Source of the DNA: an uncultured Paraprevotella sp.
GTDB lineage: Bacteria; Bacteroidota; Bacteroidia; Bacteroidales; Bacteroidaceae
DNA: 51,961 nt
NCBI GenBank assembly: GCA_944319925.1
Contig: CALUFQ010000019.1
Span: 1 to 51,961 of the forward strand
Reading direction: 5' to 3'
The notes beneath the pieces were generated by a model. The model worked only from the letters and a program-made list of their open reading frames with translations. It was not told the origin of the DNA and ran no database searches. Shown here in pieces: positions 7,147 to 16,025 of the stretch; position 1 is the first letter of the stretch, and every line of letters starts with the position of its first letter. The position numbers were made by a program, and so were the translations under genes.

Positions 7147-8691
7147 ATGGCAGACTCGCGGACATCAGAGAATAACAAGCGTATAGCCAAGAACACGTTG
7201 GTGTTATATTGCCGTACGCTGTTTACCATGTTTGTCTCGCTCTACACCAGCCGTGTTGTGCTAGATACGTTGGGCGTGGAGGACTATGGTATCTACAATG
7301 TAGTGGGTGGCGTGGTCGCAATGTTTGGTTTCATCAATGGTGCCATGGCTTCCGCTACCCAAAGATACATCACTTTCGCGTTGGGACAAGGTGATAAGGT
7401 GCGGTTACAGACTGTGTTCTGCACGGCATTGCAAATTCATGCGCTGGTTTCTGTACTGATTGTGATATTGAGTGAGACCATTGGCTTATGGTTCATGTAC
7501 ACCCAAATGCAGATACCTGCTGACCGTATGGATGCTGCTTTTTGGGTGCTTCAGTTTTCGGTTGTGTCTATGGCCGGGTTGATTGTCAGTGTACCATATA
7601 ATGCGGATATTATAGCGCATGAGAAAATGTCCGTCTTCGCCTACATTTCTATTTGTGAGACAGTATTGAGGCTTGTTGTGGTGTATGCGCTGACTTTATC
7701 GCCATACGATAAGCTCGTGTTTTATGCGTTTCTGATATTGCTATTGCAGACTTTCATTTGCTTTTGTTACATTCGTTATTGCAATAGGCATTTTGAGGAA
7801 TCAAGATACCGTTATGTGTGGGACAAGCCTTTGTTTAGGGAAATGACCGGTTTTGCCGGGTGGAGCATGTTCGGGAATTTTTCCGCCGTGTTGTTTACCC
7901 AAGGGTTGAATATGTTGCTTAACGTTTTTTTTGGACCGGTAGTCAATACCGCACGTGCTATAGCAGTACAGGTGCAGAGTGCCATTCAACGGTTTGTCGG
8001 GAATTTCCAGTTTGCCCTTAATCCTCAGATTACCAAAACTTATGCCCAAAATGAGATGCATGAGATGCATAAGTTGATGTTTCGCAGTGCGCGGTTTTCG
8101 TTTTATCTGTTGTTTTTCCTTTCCTTGCCAGTATTATTCGAGACAGACTTCATATTGAAGGTTTGGTTGACAGTGGTTCCTGCCGATACGGTGGTGTTTT
8201 TGCGTATTATAATTTGCACATCTTTGATTTACGCGTTGGCTAATCCTCTCATAGTTGCCAATCAGGCTACAGGACAGGTGAAGAAATATCAGGCTGTGTG
8301 CGGAATCATTCTTCTGATGATTCTCCCTGTGTCATATGTATGTTTGAAGTTAGGCTGTCCGGCTTGGTCTGTGTTCTTGGTTCATTTTGTGATGGAGTCC
8401 ATCGCCCAGTTCGCACGTATGGTGATGTTACGTCCATTAATAGGCATCCGGATCCGTGACTATTTTAGAAATGTTTATGCTTCAGTCATGGCCGTTGTGG
8501 CATTGTCGCTGGTTTTTCCTTTGGCCGTCTTTGAAAGTATGGATGATACGGTATTCCGTTTTTTTGTAGTCAGTCTTGTCTGTGTGTTGTCTGTCGGAAC
8601 GGTCGCTTATAGGATTGGTCTTTCGAAGAACGAGAGGGCTTTTGTCAGGTCGAAGGCGATAGACAAGTGGCATAAGATTTTTTACAGATGA
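7147..8691 (+). CDS. Wzx-type oligosaccharide flippase (MATE/MVF superfamily)
   Basis: The 514-residue protein has about 12-14 hydrophobic segments and the N-terminal pattern NTLVLYCRTLFTMFVSLYTSRVVLDTLGVEDYGIYNVVGG, a pattern seen at the start of Bacteroidetes polysaccharide flippases (shown here in two joined pieces of that motif: NTLVLYCRTL and GVEDYGIYNVVGG). It would flip the undecaprenyl-linked repeat unit across the inner membrane. Base composition drops here: the gene is more AT-rich than wza and wzc, the usual sign that a strain-specific block begins. Its 3' end overlaps the next gene by 4 bases (ATGATAG region). Confidence 0.9.
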   Translation: MADSRTSENNKRIAKNTLVLYCRTLFTMFVSLYTSRVVLDTLGVEDYGIYNVVGGVVAMFGFINGAMASATQRYITFALGQGDKVRLQTVFCTALQIHALVSVLIVILSETIGLWFMYTQMQIPADRMDAAFWVLQFSVVSMAGLIVSVPYNADIIAHEKMSVFAYISICETVLRLVVVYALTLSPYDKLVFYAFLILLLQTFICFCYIRYCNRHFEESRYRYVWDKPLFREMTGFAGWSMFGNFSAVLFTQGLNMLLNVFFGPVVNTARAIAVQVQSAIQRFVGNFQFALNPQITKTYAQNEMHEMHKLMFRSARFSFYLLFFLSLPVLFETDFILKVWLTVVPADTVVFLRIIICTSLIYALANPLIVANQATGQVKKYQAVCGIILLMILPVSYVCLKLGCPAWSVFLVHFVMESIAQFARMVMLRPLIGIRIRDYFRNVYASVMAVVALSLVFPLAVFESMDDTVFRFFVVSLVCVLSVGTVAYRIGLSKNERAFVRSKAIDKWHKIFYR

Positions 8692-9941
8692 TAGTGATTC
8701 ACGGGAAACATGAGTGTTGCGGATGTTCCGCGTGTGTGCAGAAATGTCCGAGACACTGTATTACGTTGGATGAAGATGATGAAGGCTTCCTTTATCCCAA
8801 AGTGGATATGACGGCTTGCATTGATTGTGGCTTGTGCGAGCAGGTTTGTCCATGGCTCAACCGTTCGGGAAAACTTCAGCCCATAGAAGTGTTGGCGGCG
8901 AAGAATCGTAATGAGGAGGAACGGATGGACAGTTCTTCTGGCGGAGTGTTCATAGCCTTGGCTCGGGAGGTGATATGCCGGGGTGGCGTGGTTTTTGGAG
9001 CGGTTTTTGACGAAAATTGGGAGGTGAAGCATACGTATGCCGAGACGCTTGAGGATGTCCGTCCAATGATGGGGAGCAAGTATGTGCAGAGCCGTGTCGG
9101 AAAAAGTTATCGTGACGCGGAACGCTTTTTGAAAGATGGTCGTGAGGTGCTTTTTGTGGGGACGCCTTGTCAGGTGGCGGGGCTTTACGGTTTTCTTCAT
9201 AAAGATTATCCGAACCTGCTGTCGGTTGATGTCCTTTGTCATGGTGTGCCGAGTCCTGGTGTATGGCGGCGATATCTGAATGAAACTTTTTATTCCGCCC
9301 GAAGGGTATCCGCTGGAAAAGATACAGTTTTGTCTTGTTCTCTGAGCCCCATGCCTGTGATAAAAGGTATCGAATTTAGGGACAAAAGGATGACAGGCTG
9401 GAAAGAATACAGTTTTGTTGTCTGCGGGAAGGATGCCTTTGAGGCAGACCAAAATACAGTTTTGCTGTCCGCCAAGTATAATGAGAATGTGTTCATGCGC
9501 GGTTTCCTTGCGGACATTTACTTGCGCCCAAGTTGCTACCGTTGCAGGTGTAAGAATGGTATGAGCCATAGTGATTTGACGATAGCTGACTTTTGGGGGG
9601 TAAATTTAATTATGCCTGATTTTGACGATGACAAGGGCGTAGGATTGGTGTTGGTAAACACAGGGAAAGGCAAGGCTGTGTTCGATGGGCTCAATATGGA
9701 GGTGCGGTTGGCAGTATTGGAAGACGCGATGCCTTTTAACGGTGGTTTTAAAGAATTGGTGCAGGCGCATCCCGGGCGTGCCCGTTTTTTCCGGTACTAT
9801 TCCGAAGGCAAAAGTGTTGTTCAATCTGTGAACCGCTGTTTACATGTGTCCGTTTGCAGAAGAATATTGCAGAAAGTGAGGCATAATGTAAATAGTGCAG
9901 CAAGGCTCGTCTCATGGACATGGAAGAACGGTAAGGTCTAA
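8688..9941 (+). CDS. F420H2 dehydrogenase beta-subunit-like ferredoxin-domain protein (copy 1)
   Basis: The 417-residue product starts with two [4Fe-4S] motifs (CCGCSACVQKCP near residue 10 and CIDCGLCEQVCP near 43). The FrhB N- and C-terminal domains follow, with landmarks SSSGGVFIALA, GSKYVQSRVG, VGTPCQVAGLYGFL and DVLCHGVPSPGVW. A third Cys cluster (CYRCRCKNG) lies near 281, then DLTIADFWG. Proteins of this family in polysaccharide loci are often next to pyruvyl-transferase-like genes, and their exact reaction is not established; a flavin-dependent redox step on a sugar is a guess. A paralogue lies at 14757-16025. The nucleotide motif TACAGTTTTG occurs three times (9323, 9408, 9455). Confidence 0.88.
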   Translation: MIVIHGKHECCGCSACVQKCPRHCITLDEDDEGFLYPKVDMTACIDCGLCEQVCPWLNRSGKLQPIEVLAAKNRNEEERMDSSSGGVFIALAREVICRGGVVFGAVFDENWEVKHTYAETLEDVRPMMGSKYVQSRVGKSYRDAERFLKDGREVLFVGTPCQVAGLYGFLHKDYPNLLSVDVLCHGVPSPGVWRRYLNETFYSARRVSAGKDTVLSCSLSPMPVIKGIEFRDKRMTGWKEYSFVVCGKDAFEADQNTVLLSAKYNENVFMRGFLADIYLRPSCYRCRCKNGMSHSDLTIADFWGVNLIMPDFDDDKGVGLVLVNTGKGKAVFDGLNMEVRLAVLEDAMPFNGGFKELVQAHPGRARFFRYYSEGKSVVQSVNRCLHVSVCRRILQKVRHNVNSAARLVSWTWKNGKV

Positions 9942-9965
9942 TCATAAGTAAGTATAGTTGACCCG

Positions 9966-11078
9966 ATGAGAATAGGAGTTTTGACTCTTCCCCTTCACAC
10001 CAACTATGGGGGGATACTTCAGGCATATGCTTTGCAGGTTGTCTTGGAGCGGATGGGACATGAAGTTTGTCTGATAGAAAAGGAAAGGAAGCCGCTTCGT
10101 GTCCCTTTATGGAAAGCTCCGTTGACATACAGCAAGCGTATCCTTGAGAATTTGTTTGGCAGTCCGGTGCCTGTATTTTTTGAGCAGAAGCTCAACCGTG
10201 AAGGACTTCTCATCAGGCAAAACACAGACTGTTTCATCCATAAATATATCAAACGCTATATAGTGGAGGATTTTCCTGACTTAAAAGAAGATGATTTTGA
10301 TGCCATTGTTGTGGGAAGTGATCAGATATGGCGGACAAAATACATGTTGCAGATTGAACATGCTTATCTTGATTTTGCAGAAGGGTGGGATATCAGGCGT
10401 ATAGTTTATGCAGCCTCGTTTGGTACGGATGAATGGGAATATACGCCGGAACAGACAAAAGAATGCAATAGGCTTCTGAAGTTCTTCGACGCGGTTTCTG
10501 TCCGTGAGATGTCAGGCGTGGACTTGTGTTATAAATATTTTGGCGTAAAGGCTGTCCATGTACTTGATCCTACAATGTTGTTGTCGGCAGAAGATTATAT
10601 CCGGCAGTTCGAAATTGCAGGTGTGCCGGAAAGTCCCGGCACATTGCTTTGCTATATACTTGATGAGTCACCAGAAAAGACGGCGTTGATAAACTGTATT
10701 GCAGATGAAAAAGGGCTCGTTCCTTTCCGGGTCAACTCAAAGATGGATGATGCGTCCGCACCTTTGGAGGCACGTGTCCAACCACCTGTGGAACAATGGT
10801 TGAGAGGATTTTATGATGCGAAGTTCGTTGTCACTGATTCATTTCATGCTTGTGTGTTTTCAATCTTGTTTAACAAACCATTCATCGCCTATGGCAATGC
10901 CAAGCGTGGAATGTCGCGTTTCAATTCATTGCTGAACGGATTTGGCTTGCAGAATCGTCTGATTCTTTCGCTGCAGGAATATGTGGGGCTGGGTGATATA
11001 GACTGGGGGAAGATTCATTCGGCATTGGATAATGAGCGGATATTCGCTAAAAACTTCCTTTCAGATAATTTAAATTGA
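9966..11078 (+). CDS. polysaccharide pyruvyl transferase family protein (copy 1)
   Basis: The 370-residue product begins MRIGVLTLPLHTNYGGILQAYAL and carries the family signature VVGSDQIWR, VYAASFGTDEW, VSVREMSG and VLDPTMLL, then VTDSFHACVFSILFNKPFI near the C-terminus. Members of this family transfer pyruvate or related groups to sugars (CsaB-like). In Bacteroidetes operons they are usually paired with an FrhB-like gene, as here, 24 bases upstream. The substrate is unknown. A second such pair lies at 14757-17148. Confidence 0.85.
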   Translation: MRIGVLTLPLHTNYGGILQAYALQVVLERMGHEVCLIEKERKPLRVPLWKAPLTYSKRILENLFGSPVPVFFEQKLNREGLLIRQNTDCFIHKYIKRYIVEDFPDLKEDDFDAIVVGSDQIWRTKYMLQIEHAYLDFAEGWDIRRIVYAASFGTDEWEYTPEQTKECNRLLKFFDAVSVREMSGVDLCYKYFGVKAVHVLDPTMLLSAEDYIRQFEIAGVPESPGTLLCYILDESPEKTALINCIADEKGLVPFRVNSKMDDASAPLEARVQPPVEQWLRGFYDAKFVVTDSFHACVFSILFNKPFIAYGNAKRGMSRFNSLLNGFGLQNRLILSLQEYVGLGDIDWGKIHSALDNERIFAKNFLSDNLN

Positions 11079-11145
11079 ATGTCATGACTGGATTTCTCCA
11101 TGGCGGTTCATTGTTTTCTGTATATATATGTAAGTCATAATCTAT

Positions 11146-12171
11146 ATGGAAAGTTTGGGGTTGATTTCTGTAATCGTTCCTGTATATAATAGGGAAAAGA
11201 CTCTGAGGCGTTGTGTGGACAGCATTTTGGCGCAGCGTTATACGGATTTTGAGGTTTTACTGGTGGACGATGGGAGTATGGATGCTTCGGGACAGATATT
11301 GGATGAGTATGCCGCTCGCGATGTGCGGTGCAGGGTGTTTCATAAGCCCAATGGCGGAGTAAGTTCGGCACGGAATTTGGGATTGGAACAGATGAACGCG
11401 GAGTCGCGTTTCGTTGCGTTTTGTGACAGCGATGATTGGGTGGCAGATACATGGTTGTTGGATTACGTGTTGAATTATAATGGGGAGGATGTGATTTTCC
11501 AAAATGCCAAATGGTATGGAAAAGACTGTGTCCTAGAAAAGAATGTGGTTTTGCCGGGCGATGCCAAACTAGCGGAAAAAATAAAGATTCTATATGACCA
11601 GTTTGTACTTCCTTATATATGGTCCGGGATGTGGCGGGCAGGCATTATCCGGAAGTTCCGTTTGAGGTTCGGAGACTATACTACGATGGAGGATAGAATT
11701 TGGGTTGCAGATTATTGCCATCATATTCACTCCATCTCTATTATTTCACCTCGGAATTGCCATCAATATGGATACCATTATTATTTTCCTTGGCAGGGAC
11801 GAGATTATAATTCGATTACAGAAAAGCTGTTCCGGACGAAGAAGGATTTGCTGGAGCGGATGAGTTCCCTTTTCAACACACTAGGTGCGCCGGATTTGTT
11901 TGAGGAAATCAACCGTGGCATTTCATCGGACATCATGGTGTCTTTGATGAATATGTATCGAGGGCAAAATACAAATGTTCGTTCAAGGAGAGAACGGATT
12001 CGGATATTGAATCTTGTAGGAACGGGGAAGGTTGAAATGGAATTGGAGCATAAGCCGTTCGTGTGGTTGTATGGACGCGTCTGTCAATGGAAGCATAAAG
12101 TTTGTGCTGATGCCATATTGCTGTTGATGGCGTATTTGTTGGATTTGAAATCTTGCTTTTCGAGAAAATGA
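11146..12171 (+). CDS. glycosyltransferase family 2
   Basis: The 341-residue protein opens with the GT-A signature ISVIVPVYNREKTLRRCVDS, then DFEVLLVDDGSMDASG and NGGVSSARNLGL. The DXD-type site is FCDSDDWV. It has no membrane helices, which fits a cytoplasmic-face enzyme adding one sugar to the lipid-linked repeat. The gene starts 67 bases after the previous stop and overlaps the next gene by 4 bases (ATGA). Confidence 0.9.
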   Translation: MESLGLISVIVPVYNREKTLRRCVDSILAQRYTDFEVLLVDDGSMDASGQILDEYAARDVRCRVFHKPNGGVSSARNLGLEQMNAESRFVAFCDSDDWVADTWLLDYVLNYNGEDVIFQNAKWYGKDCVLEKNVVLPGDAKLAEKIKILYDQFVLPYIWSGMWRAGIIRKFRLRFGDYTTMEDRIWVADYCHHIHSISIISPRNCHQYGYHYYFPWQGRDYNSITEKLFRTKKDLLERMSSLFNTLGAPDLFEEINRGISSDIMVSLMNMYRGQNTNVRSRRERIRILNLVGTGKVEMELEHKPFVWLYGRVCQWKHKVCADAILLLMAYLLDLKSCFSRK

Positions 12172-12965
12172 GACTGTCACTCTTTTTAAGGCGACAAGGT
12201 GTCAACTGGTTTAAGACCTTTCTGATTAATTTCAGGTGTCTGCCTTGGAGGCAGGCCGTCCGTTTGCCTATCTATATCTATAGCCATACTTTGTTGGTGT
12301 CTATGGGAAAGATTCGGATTGAGAGCCGGGACGTAAGACGTGGAATGATCCGGATTGGCACACGGAATTTCTTTGCGGGCTATAAAACCCAGTGGATCAA
12401 TTCTGGACTTGTTGTATTTAAGGGGCGTTTCCTGATAGAGGCGGGCACTTGCATCAATAATTCGGGAACTGTCGTCTTGGGGGAAGAATCCCGTTTTTGT
12501 GAGAACAACAAGGTGCTGATTGTAAATGGGCTTACAATCGGGAAGTCCACGCAGATAGCCTTTGATACGGTGATAATGGACACGGATTTCCATACCATAG
12601 TCAGTGTGGAGAAAGGGGTGGCCAAGAAAGCCTATGCTCCTGTCGTCATCGGCGATTACAATTGGATTAGCAACCGCAGCCTGGTGAAGAAAGGGACTGT
12701 GACACCGGATTATGCTATCGTCTCTTCCATGAGCATGTTGAACAAGGATTATACGTCCGTGCCTCCTTATCCGTTGTTGGGCGGATGTCCGGCGAAAGTG
12801 TTGGGAGACGGATGGCGGCGGCTTTACAACACAGAGCATAACCGTGAGATAAATGCTTTTTTCGGAAAGCATCCAGACGCGAAGGAGTACCGCATACCGG
12901 AAATTGGGCAGGTTACGGATTGGGACAGCTGGTGCCTGCACGGAGATGACAGATTACCGTTTTAA
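12168..12965 (+). CDS. hexapeptide-repeat acyltransferase (LbH fold)
   Basis: The 265-residue product shows the irregular isoleucine-patch repeats of left-handed beta-helix acyltransferases (IRIGTRNFF, CINNSGTVVLGEES, VLIVNGLTIGKST) and the substrate/cofactor loop MDTDFHT with GDYNWISNRSLVKKGT. The N-terminal 60 residues are basic and amphipathic, possibly membrane-associated. It would acetylate a sugar of the repeat unit. The start at 12168 is set by the ATGA overlap with the upstream gene; 12153 is an alternative. Confidence 0.82.
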   Translation: MRLSLFLRRQGVNWFKTFLINFRCLPWRQAVRLPIYIYSHTLLVSMGKIRIESRDVRRGMIRIGTRNFFAGYKTQWINSGLVVFKGRFLIEAGTCINNSGTVVLGEESRFCENNKVLIVNGLTIGKSTQIAFDTVIMDTDFHTIVSVEKGVAKKAYAPVVIGDYNWISNRSLVKKGTVTPDYAIVSSMSMLNKDYTSVPPYPLLGGCPAKVLGDGWRRLYNTEHNREINAFFGKHPDAKEYRIPEIGQVTDWDSWCLHGDDRLPF

Positions 12966-12967
12966 AT

Positions 12968-13795
12968 ATGATACCGAAAATAGTACATTATTGTTGGTTC
13001 GGCGGCGCAGAGATGCCGCCGCTGGTGCGGTGGTGCATGAAGAGTTGGAAGAAGCATTTGCCGGATTACCAATTCAAATTGTGGAATGAGTCCAATTTTG
13101 ACGTGGCTTCTGTGCCTTTTGTGAAGGAGGCCTACGAAGTCCGGAAATATGCCTTCGTGGCGGACTATGTCCGGTTGTATGCCTTGTACACGGAAGGAGG
13201 TGTCTATCTAGATACGGATGTCAGGATATTGAAACCTTTGGACGGCTTCCTGAAATATGATTTTGTGGCGGCACACGAATACCATCCGGGACTGTTTGCC
13301 GTGGACAGGGACAAAGTGGCAAATGATGGGACGGTGAAGGAACAGGGGAGGAAAATAAGAGGTTTGGGCATCGGGTCAGCTGTGATGCTGGCCGTTCCGG
13401 GGTATCCTTATATAAAGGATTGTATGGATTTTTATTTGCAGAGGCATTTTGTGGACGGGCAAGGCCGTCCGCTGCATCATGAATTTATTGTTGGTTGGAT
13501 ACTTTCCAAGGCTGCCGAGAAATACGGATACCGGTACGGGACAAGGGCGGAGGACTTGTCGTGCGGGATGAGGATTCTTCCGCCGGATGTGTTTGTCCAT
13601 AACAGCCTGTTCCTAGACCGTCATAGCCATGCCATTCATTTGTGTATGGGCAGTTGGCATGATGAGAAGACCGGGAGAAATTTCCATCCGGCCTTTAGCT
13701 ATCTTCGGATGCTTTTGAAATGCAAGCTGAGACACATCAAGCATCTTTTTTTGAGCAAGCAAAAGCTGAAAAATATTTATGGTGATTGGTTCTAG
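12968..13795 (+). CDS. GT32-like glycosyltransferase (DXD sugar-binding family)
   Basis: The 275-residue product begins MIPKIVHYCWFGGAEMP, typical of OCH1/capsular glycosyltransferases. The catalytic region is YAFVADYVRLYALYTEGG followed by YLDTDVRIL, where DTD is the metal-binding DXD motif. A histidine pair lies near FHPAFSY. It begins two bases after the upstream stop. It is probably a retaining transferase acting in repeat-unit assembly; the sugar specificity cannot be read. Confidence 0.88.
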   Translation: MIPKIVHYCWFGGAEMPPLVRWCMKSWKKHLPDYQFKLWNESNFDVASVPFVKEAYEVRKYAFVADYVRLYALYTEGGVYLDTDVRILKPLDGFLKYDFVAAHEYHPGLFAVDRDKVANDGTVKEQGRKIRGLGIGSAVMLAVPGYPYIKDCMDFYLQRHFVDGQGRPLHHEFIVGWILSKAAEKYGYRYGTRAEDLSCGMRILPPDVFVHNSLFLDRHSHAIHLCMGSWHDEKTGRNFHPAFSYLRMLLKCKLRHIKHLFLSKQKLKNIYGDWF

Positions 13796-13839
13796 GAATG
13801 TGTAAATGGGCAATAATTGGAAAACGTTGAAAAAGGCTG

Positions 13840-14757
13840 ATGAGAAGGTTTTTGTGGGCGACGGTTGTCATCAATTATAAGTCGGAACTGCGCACGGTTA
13901 GATTCGTCCGGGATGAGTTGTTGGGGAAATGTGCGTTGCCACAAGTGATTGTCGTGGTGAACAATGGTGCAACGGAAGAAACCTCATCCATGCTTTCACA
14001 GGCTTTGTGTGCACCCATTGTCAGGGACATCGGGGAAGACGTGGCTGCGGATGCTGCATTATTTATCCTTCATAACACAGAAAACTCCGGATTCGCAAAA
14101 GGAAACAACTTGGGAATTGACTTTGTGATGAAGCATTTTCAGGTAGATTACTTTTTGTTTAGTAATAATGATATTGTTTTGAGAAGCGAACGTGTTGTGG
14201 AGTCATTGGTCACTCGAATCAGCCAGCTTCCGGATGTGGGGATTATCGGCCCCAAGATAGTGGGGTTGGACGGAGCATGCCAAAGTCCTTACATCTATTT
14301 GCCTTTTTGGACTTACATGATGCGCATTTCGTGGGAACGATTTTTGCCGTTTAAGAAAAGATATGCGTTTGATCCGAACTGTGCGAAGGAAGGCTATTAT
14401 TATCGGCTCATGGGGTCTTTTATGCTTGTGAGGCGCGACGACTTTATCCGGTGCGGCGGGATGGACGGGCATACATTTTTGTATGGGGAAGAACTGATTT
14501 TGACAGAGCGAATGTTGGCCATCCGTAAACGCGCCTATTATTATCCCGGCGTGACTGTCCTTCACGAGCATGGACAGACAATAGGGCGTTATGTGACGCT
14601 TGTGCGTAATCACTACATGCGCCTTCGTAGCGCGTTGTATTATTTCAGGACTTACAAGCACGTCGGGGTGCTATCTGCCGTTGCGGCATATATTGTGGTT
14701 TCCTTATATATATGGCTGCAAGCCATATTCAGAAAATTCAAAACGTTAAAGCACTGA
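13840..14757 (+). CDS. glycosyltransferase family 2 (rhamnosyltransferase-like)
   Basis: The 305-residue product has the GT2 start VVINYKSELRTVRFV, then VVVNNGATEE, HNTENSGFAKGNNLGI and a LFSNNDIVLRS site that serves as the DXD equivalent. FLYGEELILTERM follows. The C-terminus is hydrophobic (VGVLSAVAAYIVVSLYIWLQ), suggesting membrane association. Its stop overlaps the start of the next gene (TGATG). Confidence 0.88.
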   Translation: MRRFLWATVVINYKSELRTVRFVRDELLGKCALPQVIVVVNNGATEETSSMLSQALCAPIVRDIGEDVAADAALFILHNTENSGFAKGNNLGIDFVMKHFQVDYFLFSNNDIVLRSERVVESLVTRISQLPDVGIIGPKIVGLDGACQSPYIYLPFWTYMMRISWERFLPFKKRYAFDPNCAKEGYYYRLMGSFMLVRRDDFIRCGGMDGHTFLYGEELILTERMLAIRKRAYYYPGVTVLHEHGQTIGRYVTLVRNHYMRLRSALYYFRTYKHVGVLSAVAAYIVVSLYIWLQAIFRKFKTLKH

Positions 14758-16025
14758 TGATTCAGATTACCCGGAAAGAAGCTTGTTGCGGATGCGAAGC
14801 TTGTGTGCAGATATGTCCAAAGGCATGTATCTCTTTAAAAGAAGATGAAGAGGGATTTTGGTATCCTCATGTTGATGTTTCCAAATGTGTTGATTGCAAG
14901 CTTTGCGAACAGGTCTGTCCTGTCCTTCACCAAGAGGAACCTACAAGGCCATTACATATTTACGCTGCGAAGAACAAGAATGAAGAAATACGGTTGAATA
15001 GTTCTTCCGGAGGAATTTTCACGTTGTTGGCTGAAGATGTGTTGCGGCGGGGCGGAGTGGTTTTTGGCGCACGGTTCAATCAAGAGTGGAAGGTCGTGCA
15101 TGCTTACGCTCAACGGGAGGAGGAATTGGCTGATTTTCGAGGTTCAAAATATGTGCAAAGCAGGATAGGTGATGCTTATCGTTCGGCTGAATTCTTTTTG
15201 AAAGCCGGACAGGAAGTGATGTTTGTCGGAGCCCCATGCCAAATCAGGGGACTGAAACTATATTTGCGCAAAGATTATTCCAATTTGTTGGCTGTGGATT
15301 TTGTATGTCATGGTGTGCCAAGTCCAAAGGTGTGGAGGACATATTTGAATGAGATTATCGACCGTGAGGGCGACGGAAAAAATTCAGTTTTGTCTCACCC
15401 TGTAAAATCCCGTCAAGTGGAACGGATAAATTTCCGTTCAAAATCAAAGGGTTGGAAAAAATACAGTTTTGCTCTCACCCTCTCCGAGGCGACAGCCGAA
15501 GGAGATAAAAATACAGTTTTGCTCTCTTCCGTAAATTACGAGAATGCTTATATGAAGGCATTTCTGGACGATTTATGCTTGCGTCCGTCGTGTTACCATT
15601 GTCCGTGCAAGAGGTTTAAAAGCCGAAGTGATTTGACCTTGGGGGATTATTGGTGGATTGGAAACGTGGACGTTTCTTTTGATGATGACAAGGGGTGCAG
15701 TATCGTGTATGCGAATTCGGATAAGGGAGACATGCTTTTGCGGAAAACAGAAGCGGAAATGTTCCATACAGATTCGGAAAGGGATATAAAGGAGGCGTAT
15801 CTGTTTGAAGGGGCGGTGTCATATAGTGCAAGGAAGAATAAGAATAGGACGGCTTTTTTTGAAGGACAGGGACGCATTTCCTTTGAAGAATTGGCGGAAA
15901 GTTTGAGAAGAAAGAAAACAAAACGTGAATGGGCTGTCGATTGGTTGAAAGCCGGATTAAAGAAGGCCGGTGTGTTCAAGATGGTCAAAGACATTTATAA
16001 AAGCGTGAAATATTATGGAAGATAG
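14757..16025 (+). CDS. F420H2 dehydrogenase beta-subunit-like ferredoxin-domain protein (copy 2)
   Basis: The 422-residue product is a paralogue of the gene at 8688 and is collinear with it. It has CCGCEACVQICP and CVDCKLCEQVCP for two [4Fe-4S] clusters, then SSSGGIFTLLAEDV, GSKYVQSRIGDAYR, VGAPCQIRGLKLYL, DFVCHGVPSPKVW and CYHCPCKRF. It overlaps the downstream pyruvyl-transferase-like gene by 11 bases. The motif tAcAGTTTTG is again present three times (15383 as a one-base variant, 15472, 15512) at comparable places. The start at 14757 overlaps the upstream TGA. Confidence 0.88.
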   Translation: MIQITRKEACCGCEACVQICPKACISLKEDEEGFWYPHVDVSKCVDCKLCEQVCPVLHQEEPTRPLHIYAAKNKNEEIRLNSSSGGIFTLLAEDVLRRGGVVFGARFNQEWKVVHAYAQREEELADFRGSKYVQSRIGDAYRSAEFFLKAGQEVMFVGAPCQIRGLKLYLRKDYSNLLAVDFVCHGVPSPKVWRTYLNEIIDREGDGKNSVLSHPVKSRQVERINFRSKSKGWKKYSFALTLSEATAEGDKNTVLLSSVNYENAYMKAFLDDLCLRPSCYHCPCKRFKSRSDLTLGDYWWIGNVDVSFDDDKGCSIVYANSDKGDMLLRKTEAEMFHTDSERDIKEAYLFEGAVSYSARKNKNRTAFFEGQGRISFEELAESLRRKKTKREWAVDWLKAGLKKAGVFKMVKDIYKSVKYYGR

